Below are positions 23,641 through 35,200 of a DNA stretch of 64,000 nt, piece by piece. Under the pieces are notes generated by a model. The model did no database searches. It saw only the letters and a list, made by a program, of their open reading frames with translations, and had not been told where the DNA came from. How positions within the stretch are numbered: the first letter of the stretch is position 1; every line of letters begins with the position of its first letter. Both the position numbers and the translations under genes were made by a program. Origin of the DNA: Lepturacanthus savala (taxonomy: Eukaryota > Chordata > Actinopteri > Scombriformes > Trichiuridae); NCBI GenBank assembly GCA_030544235.1, contig CM060462.1, forward strand, positions 39,122,526 through 39,186,525, written 5' to 3'.

Positions 23641-24125
23641 CAAATATAACCCTGTTATTATTACATTAACATTAGCATTAGCATTAGCATTAATATTAAC
23701 AATAATACTAGCACTAATATTAACATTAGCATTAATATTAACAATAATACTAGCACTAATATTAACATTAGCATTAATATTAACAATAATACTAGCACTA
23801 ACATTAACATTAAACTTAACTCTAACCTAACCCTAACATTAACATTAGCATTAGCATTAGCATTAGCATTAACATTGACATTAGCATTAGCATTAGTATT
23901 AACCCTAACATAACATTAGCAATAACCCTATATTAACACTCACAGTAACATTAACATTAAACCTAACCCTTACATTAGCATTAGAATTAGCATTAACATT
24001 AACACTAACATTTAAATTAACACTAACATCAACATTAACATTAAACTTAACCCTAACTCTTACATTAACATTAATATTAACACTAACATTAGCATTAGCA
24101 TTAACATTAGCATTAACATTTATAA
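23641..24125. repeat. Hexamer array ATTAGC/ATTAAC with telomere-like CCTAACCCTAAC patches
   Basis: ATTAAC, ATTAGC and ATTAAT hexamers with inserted ACTAGCACTA units and occasional CCTAACCCTAAC. The repeat is a TTAGGG relative in form. A longer unit (TAATATTAACAATAATACTA plus GCAC) is repeated three times at about 23689-23800. Confidence 0.85.
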
Positions 24126-24679
24126 AATTATTTTTCTAACTTAAATCAGACAAACTGTTTGACTGGAGACGTAGACGCATCCACAGATCACCAATAACTA
24201 ATCAATACATCAGCAGCAGACGGACTAATGGCTTCAGACAGGTGCAGGTGTTACTCACCACCTGTGGAGGTCCTGATCGATGCAGACCCCCGCTGCAGGG
24301 CAGAGGTCAGAGGTCAGGCAGCAGCTACATGTTTATCCTCTATTTCATCCTAACGTTCAGAAACTTTTAGCCATAAAACACGTAGTTTTCATCATGTTTA
24401 GGATTCACTGAGGAAACGTGGATCAGGTTTTACAGCCAATAATTAATCAATCGATCAGATGTTCAATTAAAATGATTAAATAATTCATTCATTAAATTCA
24501 GCCTTAGAGAAACACGTGTCTCAGTTTAACATCAGAATCTAAAAACAAAGACAAATGTCACAGAAAGAAAATGATCTGTCTACTTCCTGTTTTATTTTGA
24601 AATTTAGTTTCTTCTTGTGGATCTCGTCTCCTTTTACTTCCTGAGTGTGAAGGAAACGTAAATCCACTGTTCTGTTGTT
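24126..24679. other. Unique intergenic sequence
   Basis: No gene seen. It contains AGGTCAGAGGTCA at about 24305, two direct AGGTCA half-sites spaced by one base. Confidence 0.45.
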
Positions 24680-24850
24680 CTCAAGGAGATTCAAGGAGAA
24701 TCAAGGAAATTCAAGGAGATTCAGGAAATTCAAGGAGAACAAAGGGGAATCAAGGTGAATCAAGGACATTCAAATAGAGTCAAGGGAAATTAAGGACAAT
24801 TAATAAAAATAAAGGGAAATCAAGGGGAATCAAGGGGAATCAAGGGAAAT
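24680..24850. repeat. Purine-rich TCAAGGGGAA decamer-like array
   Basis: Degenerate units such as TTCAAGGAGA, ATCAAGGGGA and ATTCAAGGAA give a near all-purine plus strand. Confidence 0.8.
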
Positions 24851-25180
24851 GAATGCTGTATTTTTATCATTTATCATTTTATCATCAAGGTCATAACATT
24901 TCATTTCTACACAGCTGTATTTCAGTATAAATAAATAAATAAATAAATAAATAACCAACTTATCTTCAGCAAACATGAAAAACCTGAAACACTGAGTCAA
25001 GAAGAAGAAGAAGAAGAAGAAGAAGAAGAACCAGTGAGATATGAACAGAGCTGGTTGTAACCCGCGGTAACTCTGTGTTCTGGGGGGACGTCAGTATCAG
25101 GGAGGGGGACCTGCAGGACCCGGACCTGCAGGACCCAGACCTGCAGGACCCGGACCTGCAGGACCCGGACCTGCAGGCCG
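24851..25180. repeat. Short simple repeats in unique sequence
   Basis: (AAAT)n at 24928-24953, (GAA)n at 25003-25031, and a 15-bp GACCTGCAGGACCCG array at 25109-25178. Confidence 0.8.
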
Positions 25181-25975
25181 ACCTCTGACCCCCGGCGTCC
25201 TCCTGGTCCCTGCAGCAGTCCCAGCCTCTCCTCTTCTCAGAGGCTCCAGGCTTTTTCTAATGTATTTTTCAGAAGGTTGGAATCAATAATTCGCCGGTGG
25301 ATCCTGTGAGTTCTGCTGCTTCTTCTCTAAACATGTCAGGATTCACCTCTGAGAACACGTTTGGTTTGGAGACAAAAATAAATCGATAATGGACCTGAAG
25401 TCACTGTTCTTTGTTTTCAGCATCAGTTTGTTCTCTCAATAGCTCACATTTAACACGAAGCCTGATTTATTATCAGTGAAACACTGTTTTATGGGGACGA
25501 TAAAGGCTGGAGCTCATTATATTCTTTATTATTATCACTGTGCAGCGATGATTCTCTGGTTCTACGGTCTAATATTAACAGAAATGTTACAAAAAAAGGG
25601 GGATTGCATTAAATTAAACCACAATATGCAGTTAATTTAATGCAAATCCATTTAACTGCTTCAGTAATTAAGTATTAATGATTAATTCATTAACAATTAA
25701 TTCATTTCATTATAATTATAATCATATGAGTCATAATATTCTTTCTCTCTTTGTGAGACAAAGACAGTTATTAGATTCACATTGTGTCTGGGCAGCAGGA
25801 TCAGGCCCCGCCCCTCCATGCTGGCCACGCCCCTCACACTGACTGGCCCCGCCCCCCCAGACCGGCCCATGGGGGCCAATGTGATGCTGATCTCGTAGTG
25901 ACCCGGATTCTGAGGGTCAGACCAGCATCTGGCCCCGGGTCTGAACCACTTCATGTCCTGTTATACGGGTTCATG
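25181..25975. other. Unique sequence with a GC-box patch
   Basis: No gene accepted. About 25800-25870 has several CCCCGCCCC-type boxes. An 85-codon minus-strand frame spans it (25697-25954) but has no recognisable domain. AT-rich flanks. Confidence 0.4.
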
Positions 25976-26070
25976 GGCCCGTTGGGTCCTCCAGGACCTC
26001 CAGGACCCTCCAGAACCTCCAGAACCTCCAGGACCCTCCAGAACCTCCAGAACCTCCAGGACCTCCAGGA
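25976..26070. repeat. Short CTCCAGGACCTCCAGAAC minisatellite
   Basis: 9-bp-based array CTCCAGGAC/CTCCAGAAC, about 10 copies. It mimics collagen-like Gly-Pro-Pro in one frame but is too short and isolated to be a collagen exon. Confidence 0.8.
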
Positions 26071-26110
26071 GCAGCGTCTGACTGGCTGTGATGAAATAAA
26101 CTCAGAATAA

Positions 26111-26728
26111 ATACGATATTAATTAGTCATTTATAGATATTAATTAGTCATTTATAGATATTAATTAGTTATTTATAGATATTAATTAGTCATTTATAGA
26201 TATTAATTAGTTATTTATAGATATTAATTAGTCATTTATAGATATTAATTAGTCATTTATAGATATTAATTAGTCATTTATAGATATTAATTAGTTATTT
26301 ATAGATATTAATTAGTCATTTATAGATATTAATTAGTTATTTATAGATATTAATTAGTCGTTTATAGATATTAATTAGTTATTTATAGATATTAATTAGT
26401 TATTTATAGATATTAATTAGTCATTTATAGATATTAATTAGTCATTTATAGATATTAATTAGTTATTTATAGATATTAATTAGTCATTTATAGATATTAA
26501 TTAGTTATTTATAGATATTAATTAGTCATTTATAGATATTAATTAGTTATTTATAGATATTAATTAGTTATTTATAGATATTAATTAGTCATTTATAGAT
26601 ATTAATTAGTTATTTATAGATATTAATTAGTCATTTATAGATATTAATTAGTCATTTATAGATATTAATTAGTTATTTATAGATATTAATTAGTCGTTTA
26701 TAGATATTAATTAGTTATTTATGGATAA
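26111..26728. repeat. 21-bp AT-rich minisatellite, about 29 copies
   Basis: The unit is TAGATATTAATTAGTCATTT plus A, alternating between TTAGTCATT and TTAGTTATT variants in an irregular order. Confidence 0.95.
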
Positions 26729-26849
26729 TAATTAAGGTTAAGTTAAATTTATTCTTAAGGAGAAACAGATTTATTTAGTTTTTATTCAAATATTCACATA
26801 TTCAGGATATTTCTGATGATTCTATAATTTTATTGTGTTTAAATTAAAT

Positions 26850-27530
26850 CTAATAATAATAATAATACTAATGATGACATATTATGGTCCTAATAATACT
26901 ACTAATACTACTACTAATAATAATAATACTAATAATAATACTACTAATAAATAATAATATTAATAATACTAATACTAATAATCCTAATGATGACATATTG
27001 GTGTGGTCCTAATAATAATAATATTAATATTAATGACATGGTGTGGTCCTAATAATAATAATATTAATATTAATATTAATGACATGGTGTGGTCCTAATA
27101 ATAATAATATTAATAATAATATTAACGACATGTTGTGGCCCTAATAATAATATTAATATTAATATTAACGACATGTTGTGGTCCTAATAATAATAATAAT
27201 AATAATATTAACGACATGTTGTGGTCCTAATAATAATAATATTAATATTAATGACATGTTGTGGTCCTAATAATAATATTAATAATAATATTAACGACAT
27301 GTTGTGGTCCTAATATAATATTAATAATAATATTAACGACATGTTGTGGTCCTAATAATAATATTAATAATAATATTAACGACATGTTGTGGTCCTAATA
27401 ATAATATTAATAATAATATTAACGACATGTTGTGGTCCTAATAATAATATTAATAATAATATTAACGACATGTTGTGGTCCTAATAATAATATTAATAAT
27501 AATATTAACGACATGTTGTGGTCCAGCTGC
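26850..27530. repeat. AT-rich array with GACATGTTGTGGTCCTAATA unit
   Basis: Irregular TAATAATACTAA sequence (26850-27000) is followed by about 11 units of 42-54 bp. Each unit contains GACATGTTGTGGTCC plus a variable (TAATAATAT)n tail. Confidence 0.9.
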
Positions 27531-27661
27531 TGTAAACTGACCTCAGGCCTCAGCAGCTTCACATTAATCCTCTTATTCACACTATTAATCCTCTTTGAAG
27601 GATTTAAAACTTTTAATACGACAACTTTACTACAAACCATGTTGCACTGGACAGTACCGTC

Positions 27662-27893
27662 TGTGTGTGTGTGTTAAATGTCTGTGTGTGTGTGTGTGTG
27701 TGTTATATGTCTGTGTGTGTGTGTTATATGTGTGTCTATATAATCTGTGTTATGTGTGTGTGTTATATGTGTGTGTGTGTGTATATAATGTGTGTGTGTT
27801 ATACGTGTGTCTATATAATGTGTGTTATGTGTGTGTGTTATATGTGTGTGTGTGTGTATATAATGTGTGTGTGTTATATGTGTGTGTGTGTGT

Positions 27894-27926
<33 letters not shown>

Positions 27927-30292
27927 TATGTGTGTGTGTGTATATACAATGTGTGTATGTGTTATTTCTATGTGTGTGTGTATATATAATGTGTGTGTGT
28001 TATTTAATTTTATGTGTGTGTGTTATTTATTTCTATGTGTGTGTGTGTGTGTTATTTCTATGTGTGTATATATATATATAATGTGTGTTTTATTTATTTC
28101 TATGTGTGTGTTATTTATATGTGTGTGTGTGTTATTTATATGTGTGTGTGTGTGATATTCATACGTGTGAGTGTGTTATTTATACGTGTGTGTGTGTGAT
28201 ATTCATACGTGTGTGTGTTATTTATACGTGTGTGTGTGATATTCATACGTGTGTGTGTTATTTAGATGTGTGTGTGTGTTATTTAGATGTGTGTGTGTGT
28301 GTGTGTGTGTTATTTAGATGTGTGTGTGTGTTATTTAGATGTGTGTGTGTGCGTGTTGTGTGTGTTATTTAGATGTGTGTGTGTGATATTTATGTGTGTG
28401 TGTTATTTATTTCTATGTGTGTGTTATTTAGATGTGTGTGTGTGTGTTATTTAGATGTGTGTGTGATATTCATACGTGTGTGTGTTATTTAGATGTGTGT
28501 GTGTGTGTTATTTAGATGTGTGTGTGTGATATTCATATGTGTGTGTGTTATTTAGATGTGTGTGTGTGTGTTATTTATTTCTATGTGTGTGTGTTATTTA
28601 TAAGTGTGTGGTGTGTGTGTTATTCATACGTGTGTGTGTGTGTTATTTAGATGTGTGTGTGTGTTATTTAGATGTGTGTGTGTGTTATTCATACGTGTGT
28701 GTGTGTGTTATTTAGATGTGTGTGTGTGTTATTTAGATGTGTGTGTGTTATTTAGATGTGTGTGTGTGTTATTTAGATGTGTGTGTGTGTGTGTGTTATT
28801 TAGATGTGTGTGTGTGTTATTTAGATGTGTGTGTGTGTGTTATTTAGATGTGTGTGTGTTATTTAGATGTGTGTGTGTGTGTGTTATTTAGATGTGTGTG
28901 TGTGTTATTTAGATGTGTGTGTGTGTGTTATTTATAAGTGTGTGTGTGTTATTTAGATGTGTGTGTGTGTGTGTGTGTTATTTAGATGTGTGTGTGTGTG
29001 TGTTATTTAGATGTGTGTGTGTTATTTAGATGTGTGTGTGTTATTTAGATGTGTGTGTGTTATTTATTTCTATGTGTGTGTGTGTTATTTAGATGTGTGT
29101 GTGTTATTTAGATGTGTGTGTGTTATTTAGATGTGTGTGTGTTATTTATTTCTATGTGTGTGTGTGTTATTTAGATGTGTGTGTGTGTGTGTGTTATTTA
29201 GATGTGTGTGTGTTATTTAGATGTGTGTGTGTGATATTCATACTAGTGTGTGTGTTATTTATTTCTATGTGTGTGTGTTATTTATAAGTGTGTGTGTGTT
29301 ATTTAGATGTGTGTGTGTGTGTTATTTAGATGTGTGTGTGTTATTTAGATGTGTGTGTGTGTTATTTAGATGTGTGTGTGTTATTTAGATGTGTGTGTGT
29401 TATTTAGATGTGTGTGTGTGTGTTATTTAGATGTGTGTGTGTTATTTAGATGTGTGTGTGTGTTATTTAGATGTGTGTGTTATTTAGATGTGTGTGTGTG
29501 TGTGTTATTTAGATGTGTGTGTGTGTGTGTTATTTATAAGTGTGTGTGTGTGTTATTTAGATGTGTGTGTGTTATTTATAAGTGTGTGTGTGTGTGTTAT
29601 TTATAAGTGTGTGTGTGTTATTTAGATGTGTGTGTGTGTTATTTAGATGTGTGTGTGTTATTTAGATGTGTGTGTGTTATTTAGATGTGTGTGTGTGTGT
29701 TATTTAGATGTGTGTGTGTTATTTAGATGTGTGTGTGTGTTATTTAGATGTGTGTGTTATTTAGATGTGTGTGTGTGTGTGTTATTTAGATGTGTGTGTG
29801 TGTGTGTTATTTATAAGTGTGTGTGTGTGTTATTTAGATGTGTGTGTGTTATTTATAAGTGTGTGTGTGTGTGTTATTTATAAGTGTGTGTGTGTTATTT
29901 AGATGTGTGTGTGTGTTATTTAGATGTGTGTGTGTGTTATTTAGATGTGTGTGTGTTATTTATAAGTGTGTGTGTGTGTGTGTGTTATTTATAAGTGTGT
30001 GTGTGTTATTTAGATGTGTGTGTGTGTTATTTAGATGTGTGTGTGTTATTTATAAGTGTGTGTGTGTGTGTTATTTAGATGTGTGTGTGTTATTTAGATG
30101 TGTGTGTGTTATTTAGATGTGTGTGTGTGATATTCATACTAGTGTGTGTGTGTTATTTATTTCTATGTGTGTGTGTGTTATTTATTTCTATGTGTGTGTG
30201 TTATTTATTTATACGTGTGTGTGTGTTATTTATAAGTGTGTGTGTGTTATTTAGATGTGTGTGTGTTATTTATAAGTGTGTGTGTGTGTTAT
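27662..30292. repeat. GT-based minisatellite (GTGTGTGTTATTTAGAT), about 2.6 kb
   Basis: Runs of (GT)n of variable length alternate with TTATTTAGAT, TTATTTATAA, TTATTTATTTCTAT, GATATTCATAC or TATATAAT. A block of about 277 bp is repeated in tandem (29370 and 29647 onward give identical readings). Cys/Val/Tyr open frames are artefacts. Confidence 0.95.
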
Positions 30293-30569
30293 TTGTCCTC
30301 CTCCATATTCCATCTCTCCTCCATGTTTAAACCCTGTTTTACAGCAGATTTTCAGATCAAAGTGAGACGTTTGGATCAAAGCAGCATCACATGGTGTTGT
30401 TTACATGCAGCTGAAGGCGTTTTGATATTCATTTTATCCTGAATGATCCATGTAGAATCAGAGTGTTGCTGCCATGTTTGAAGTAGCTCAGCATTCCGGA
30501 TAATTTAGGAAAATCTCACACAATTTCACAACAATTTTATAAAACCTTTAACAGGATGGAGCTTTAGAG
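30293..30569. other. Unique intergenic sequence
   Basis: No gene or element seen. Confidence 0.4.
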
Positions 30570-30872
30570 TAGGCGGCCCCTCCCACCCCCTAAACCCCCA
30601 CAGCCCCTCCCACCCCTAAACCCCCACAGCCCCTCCCACCCCCTAAACACCCCCACAGCCCCTCCCACCCCCTAAACACCCCCACAGCCCCTCCCACCCC
30701 TAAAAAACCCCACAGCCCCTCCCACCCCTAAAAACCCCCACAGCCCCTCCCACCTCCAAAACCCCACAGCCCCTCCCACCCCCTAAACACCCCCACAGCC
30801 CCTCCCACCCCCCAAACACCCCCACAGCCCCTCCCACCCCTAAAAAACCCCACAGCCCCTCCCACCTCCAAA
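30570..30872. repeat. C-rich minisatellite CCACAGCCCCTCCCACCCC, about 10 copies
   Basis: Units of about 26-30 bp, with CCACAGCCCCTCCCACCCCT followed by AAACACCC, AAACCC or AAAAAACC. The complementary strand is G-rich with many GGGG runs and could form quadruplexes. Confidence 0.9.
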
Positions 30873-31049
30873 CCCATCAGAATGAATAATAAATCCATCA
30901 TCTGAAGCTGCTGGTTATCTGTGACATCACAAATACACACATTCACACATTCTGTGGTGTGATAATGGCTGGTGGGGGGGTCAGTGACCTGATGCTGGAG
31001 GATAAACACACACACTCTAACACACACACACACACACACACTAACACAG

Positions 31050-31137
<88 letters not shown>
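30873..31137. repeat. CA microsatellite with preceding unique DNA
   Basis: CA tract at 31006-31137 interrupted by CTAACA and CAGACA. The preceding 130 bp is unique. Confidence 0.85.
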
Positions 31138-31138
<1 letters not shown>

Positions 31139-31249
31139 CTTGATCCCAGACTACAAACACAAACACAAACACATTTTTCTTAGAAAATCAAACATTTATC
31201 ATTATACTGAGAGTAAATACTTCATTATTGTTTCTACTCAGGGGGTAAA

Positions 31250-31320
31250 AGGTCCTGGTTTTAGTCCTGGCTCCGGTCCTGGTCCTGGTTCCAGTCCCGG
31301 TCCTGGTTCCAGTCCCGGGT
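31250..31320. repeat. Short GGTCCTGGTTCCAGTCCC minisatellite
   Basis: Roughly 18-bp units of CCTGGTTCCAGTCCCGGT, three to four copies, in otherwise unique sequence. Confidence 0.7.
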
Positions 31321-31419
31321 TTTGTCCAGCTTCCTTCCACAGTCCAAAGAGGAAAATAGCAGGAATAGAAAATGTCTGAGTACGACTCACAACTTTAAAT
31401 GCAGTGACACACGACCTGG

Positions 31420-32098
31420 ACTCTGGACACATCTGGACACGTCTGGACACGTCTGGACACATCTGGACACGTCTGGACATATCTGGACACGTCTGGACAC
31501 ATCTGGACACATCTGGACACATCTGGACACATCTGGACATATCTGGACACATCTGGACACGTCTGGACATGTCTGGACACATCTGGACACATCTGGACAC
31601 GTCTGGACACGTCTGGACACATCTGGACACATCTGGACATATCTGGACACATGTGGACACATCTGGACACATCTGGACACATCTAGACACATCTGGACAT
31701 ATCTGGACACATCTGGACACGTCTGGACACGTCTGGACACATCTGGACATATCTGGACATGTCTGGACACATCTGGACACGTCTGGACACATCTGGACAC
31801 ATCTGGACATATCTGGACACGTCTGGACACATCTGGACACGTCTGGACACATCTGGACACGTCTGGACATGTCTGGACACATCAGGACACGCCTGGACAC
31901 GTCTGGACACATCTGGACACATCTGGACATATCTGGACACGTCTGGACACATCTGGACACATCTGGACATATCTGGACACATCTGGACACGTCTGGACAC
32001 GTCTGGACACATCTGGACACATCTGGACATGTGTGGACACGTCTGGACACATCTGGACACATCTGGACATGTGTGGACACATCTGGACACATCTGGAT
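31420..32098. repeat. 10-bp minisatellite TCTGGACACA, about 67 copies
   Basis: Decamer TCTGGACAC followed by A or G (CpG in the G form), with TCTGGACATA/ATG variants. Frames of 95-299 codons on both strands are artefacts of a stop-poor repeat. Confidence 0.95.
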
Positions 32099-32279
32099 GA
32101 TTCTCCTCATGTTTCCCTGAGTTAGTGGCTGCAACATTAATTAACTTTAACAATTAGAGTTAAAACATGTCTCCTAAAGTCCAAGAATGGAGCAGCTGAA
32201 CCTTAAAATGTTAAAATACACAATGACGCCTCTGGTCCTCAACACTGAGGTAGATAGACCCAGAAGATCAGAAGATCAG

Positions 32280-35200
32280 GGTTGGGGTGTTGTTGGTGTT
32301 GTTGGTGTTGTTGGTGTTGTTGGTGTTGTTGGTGCTAGGGTGTTGTTGGTGTTGGGTGTTGTTGGTGTTGTTGGGGTGTTGTTGGTGTTGGGTGTTATTG
32401 GTGTTGGGGTGTTGTTTGTGTTGTTGGTGTTGGGTGTTGGGGTGTTGGTGTTGTTGGGGTGTTGTTGGGGTGATGTTGGTGTTGGGGTGTTGTTTGTGTT
32501 GTTGGTGTTGGGGTGTTGGGTGTTGTTGGTGTTGTTGGGGTGTTGTTGGTGTTGGGTGTTGTTGGTGTTGTTGGGGTGTTGTTGGTGTTGTTGGTATTGG
32601 GTGTTGGGGTGTTGGGGTGTTGGGGTGTTGGGGTGTTGGGTGTTGTTGGTGTTGTTGGGGTGTTGTTGGTGTTGGGGTGTTGTTGGTGTTGGGATGTTGT
32701 TGGTGTTGGTGTTGGGGTGTTGTTTGTGTTGGGGTGTTGTTGGTGTTGGGGTGTTGTTGGTGTTGTTGGTGTTGTTGGGGTGTTGTTGGTGTTGGGTGTT
32801 GTTGGTGTTGGGTGTTGTTGGTGTTGTTGGGGTGTTGTTGGTGTTGGGGTGTTGTTGGTGTTGGGTGTTGTTGGTGTTGTTGGGGTGTTGTTGGTGTTGG
32901 GTGTTGTTGGTGTTGGGTGTTGGGGTGTTGGGGTGTTGTGGTGTTGGGTGTTGTTGGTGTTGTTGGGGTGTTGTTGGTGTCGGGGTGTTGTTGGTGTTGT
33001 TGTGGTGTTGTTGGTGTTGGGTGTTGTTGGTGTTGAGGTGTTGGGGTGTTGGGTGTTGTTGGTGTTGTTGGGGTGTTGTTGGTGTTGGGGTGTCGGGGTG
33101 TTGTGGTGTTGGGGTGTTGGGTGTTGTTGGTGTTGGGTGTTGGGGTGTTGGGGTGTTGGGGTGTTGGGTGTTGTTGGTGTTGTTGGGGTCTTGTTGGTGT
33201 TGGGGTGTTGTTGGTGTTGTTGGTGTTGGGGTGTTGGGTGTTGTTGGTGTTGGGTTGTTGGGTGTTGTTGGTGTTGTTGGTGTTGTTGGTGTTGGGTGTT
33301 GTTGGTGTTGTTGGGGTGTTGTTGGTGTTGTTGGTATTGGGTGTTGGGGTGTTGGGGTGTTGGGTGTTGTTGGTGTTGTTGGTGTTGTTGGGGTGTTGTT
33401 GGTGTTGGGTGTTGTTGGTGTTGTTGGTGTTGGGGTGTCGGGGTGTTGTGGTGTTGGGGTGTTGTTTGTGTTGTTGGTGTTGGGTGTTGGGGTGTTGGTG
33501 TTGTTGGGGTGTTGTTGGGGTGATGTTGGTGTTGGGGTGTTGTTTGTGTTGTTGGTGTTGGGGTGTTGGGTGTTGGGTGTTGTTGGTGTTGTTGGTGTTG
33601 GGTGTTGTTGGTGTTGTTGGGGTGTTGTTGGTGTTGTTGGTATTGGGTGTTGGGGTGTTGGGGTGTTGGGTGTTGGGGTGTTGGGGTGTTGGGTGTTGTT
33701 GGTGTTGTTGGGGTGTTGTTGGTGTTGGGGTGTTGTTGGTGTTGGGTGTTGTTGGTGTTGTTGGTGTTGTTGGGGTGTTGTTGGTGTTGTTGGTGTTGGG
33801 TGTTGTTGGGGTTGGGTGTTGTTGGTGTTGTTGGTGTTGGGGTGTTGTTGGTGTTGTTGGTGTTGGGGTGTCGGGGTGTTGTGGTGTTGTTTGTGTTGTT
33901 GGTGTTGGGTGTTGGGGTGTTGAGTGTTGTTGGTGTTGTTGGGGTGTTGTTGGGGTGATGTTGGTGTTGGGGTGTTGTTGGGGTGTTGTTGGTGTTGTTG
34001 GTGTTGGGGTGTTGGGTGTTGTTGGTGTTGTTGGGGTGTTGTTGGTGTTGGGTGTTGTTGGTGTTGTTGTGGTGTTGTTGGTGTTGGGTGTTGTTGGTAT
34101 TGGGTGTTGGGGTGTTGGGGTGTTGGGGTGTTGGGGTGGTGGGTGTTGTTGGGGTGTTGTTGGTGTTGGGTGTTGTTGGTGTTGTTGGGGTGTTGTTGGT
34201 GTTGGGGTGTCGGGGTGTTGTGGTGTTGTTGGTGTTGGGTGTTGGGGTGTTGGGGTGTTGGGTGTTGTTGGTGTTGTTGGGTGTTGTTGGTGTTGTTGGT
34301 ATTGGGTGTTGGGGTGTTGGGTGTTGTTGGTGTTGTTGGGGTGTTGTTGGTGTTGGGGTGTTGTTGGTGTTGGGTGTTGTTGGTGTTGTTGGGGTGTTGT
34401 TGGTGTTGGGGTGTCAGGGTGTTGTGGTGTTGGGTGTTGTTGGTGTTGGGTGTTGGGGTGCTGGGGTGTTGGGTGTTGTTGGTGTTGTTGGGGTGTTGTT
34501 GGTGTTGGGATGTTGTTGGTGTTGGGGTGTTGGGTGTTGGGGTGTTGTTGGTGTTGGGATGTTGTTGGTGTTGGGGTGTTGGGGTGTTGGGTGTTGTTGG
34601 TGTTGGGATGTTGTTGGTGTTGGGGTGTTGGGTGTTGGGGTGTTGTTGGTGTTGGGATGTTGTTGGTGTTGGGGTGTTGGGGTGTTGTGGTGTTGGGGTG
34701 TTGGGTGTTGTTGGTGTTGGTGTTCGGGTGTTGGGTGTTGTTGGTGTTGTTGGGTGTTGTTGGTGTTGTTGGTGTTGGGTGTTGGGGTGTTGGGTGTTGT
34801 TGGTGTTGTTGGTATTGTTGGTATTGTTGGTGTTGGGTGTTGGGGTGTTGGGGTGTTGGGTGTTGTTGGTGTTGTTGGGGTGTTGTTGGTGTTGTTGGTG
34901 TTGTTGGTGTTGGTGTTGGTGTTGGTGTTGTTGGTGTTGGTGTTGGGGTGTTGTTGGTGTTGGGTGTTGTTGGTGTTGTTGGGGTGTTGTTGGTGTTGGG
35001 TGTTGGGGTGTTGGGGTGTTGTGGTGTTGGGTGTTGTTGGTGTTGTTGGGGTGTTGTTGGTGTCGGGGTGTTGTTGGTGTTGTTGTGGTGTTGTTGGTGT
35101 TGGGTGTTGTTGGTGTTGAGGTGTTGGGGTGTTGGGTGTTGTTGGTGTTGTTGGGGTGTTGTTGGTGTTGGGGTGTCGGGGTGTTGTGGTGTTGGGGTGT

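Noticed and set aside
25697..25954. 85-codon minus-strand frame
   Set aside because: No recognisable domain or clear splice sites. GC-box-like DNA could keep it open by composition.
25976..26070. Collagen-like Gly-Pro-Pro reading
   Set aside because: Comes from a short CTCCAGGAC repeat, one frame only, with no neighbouring exon of a collagen.
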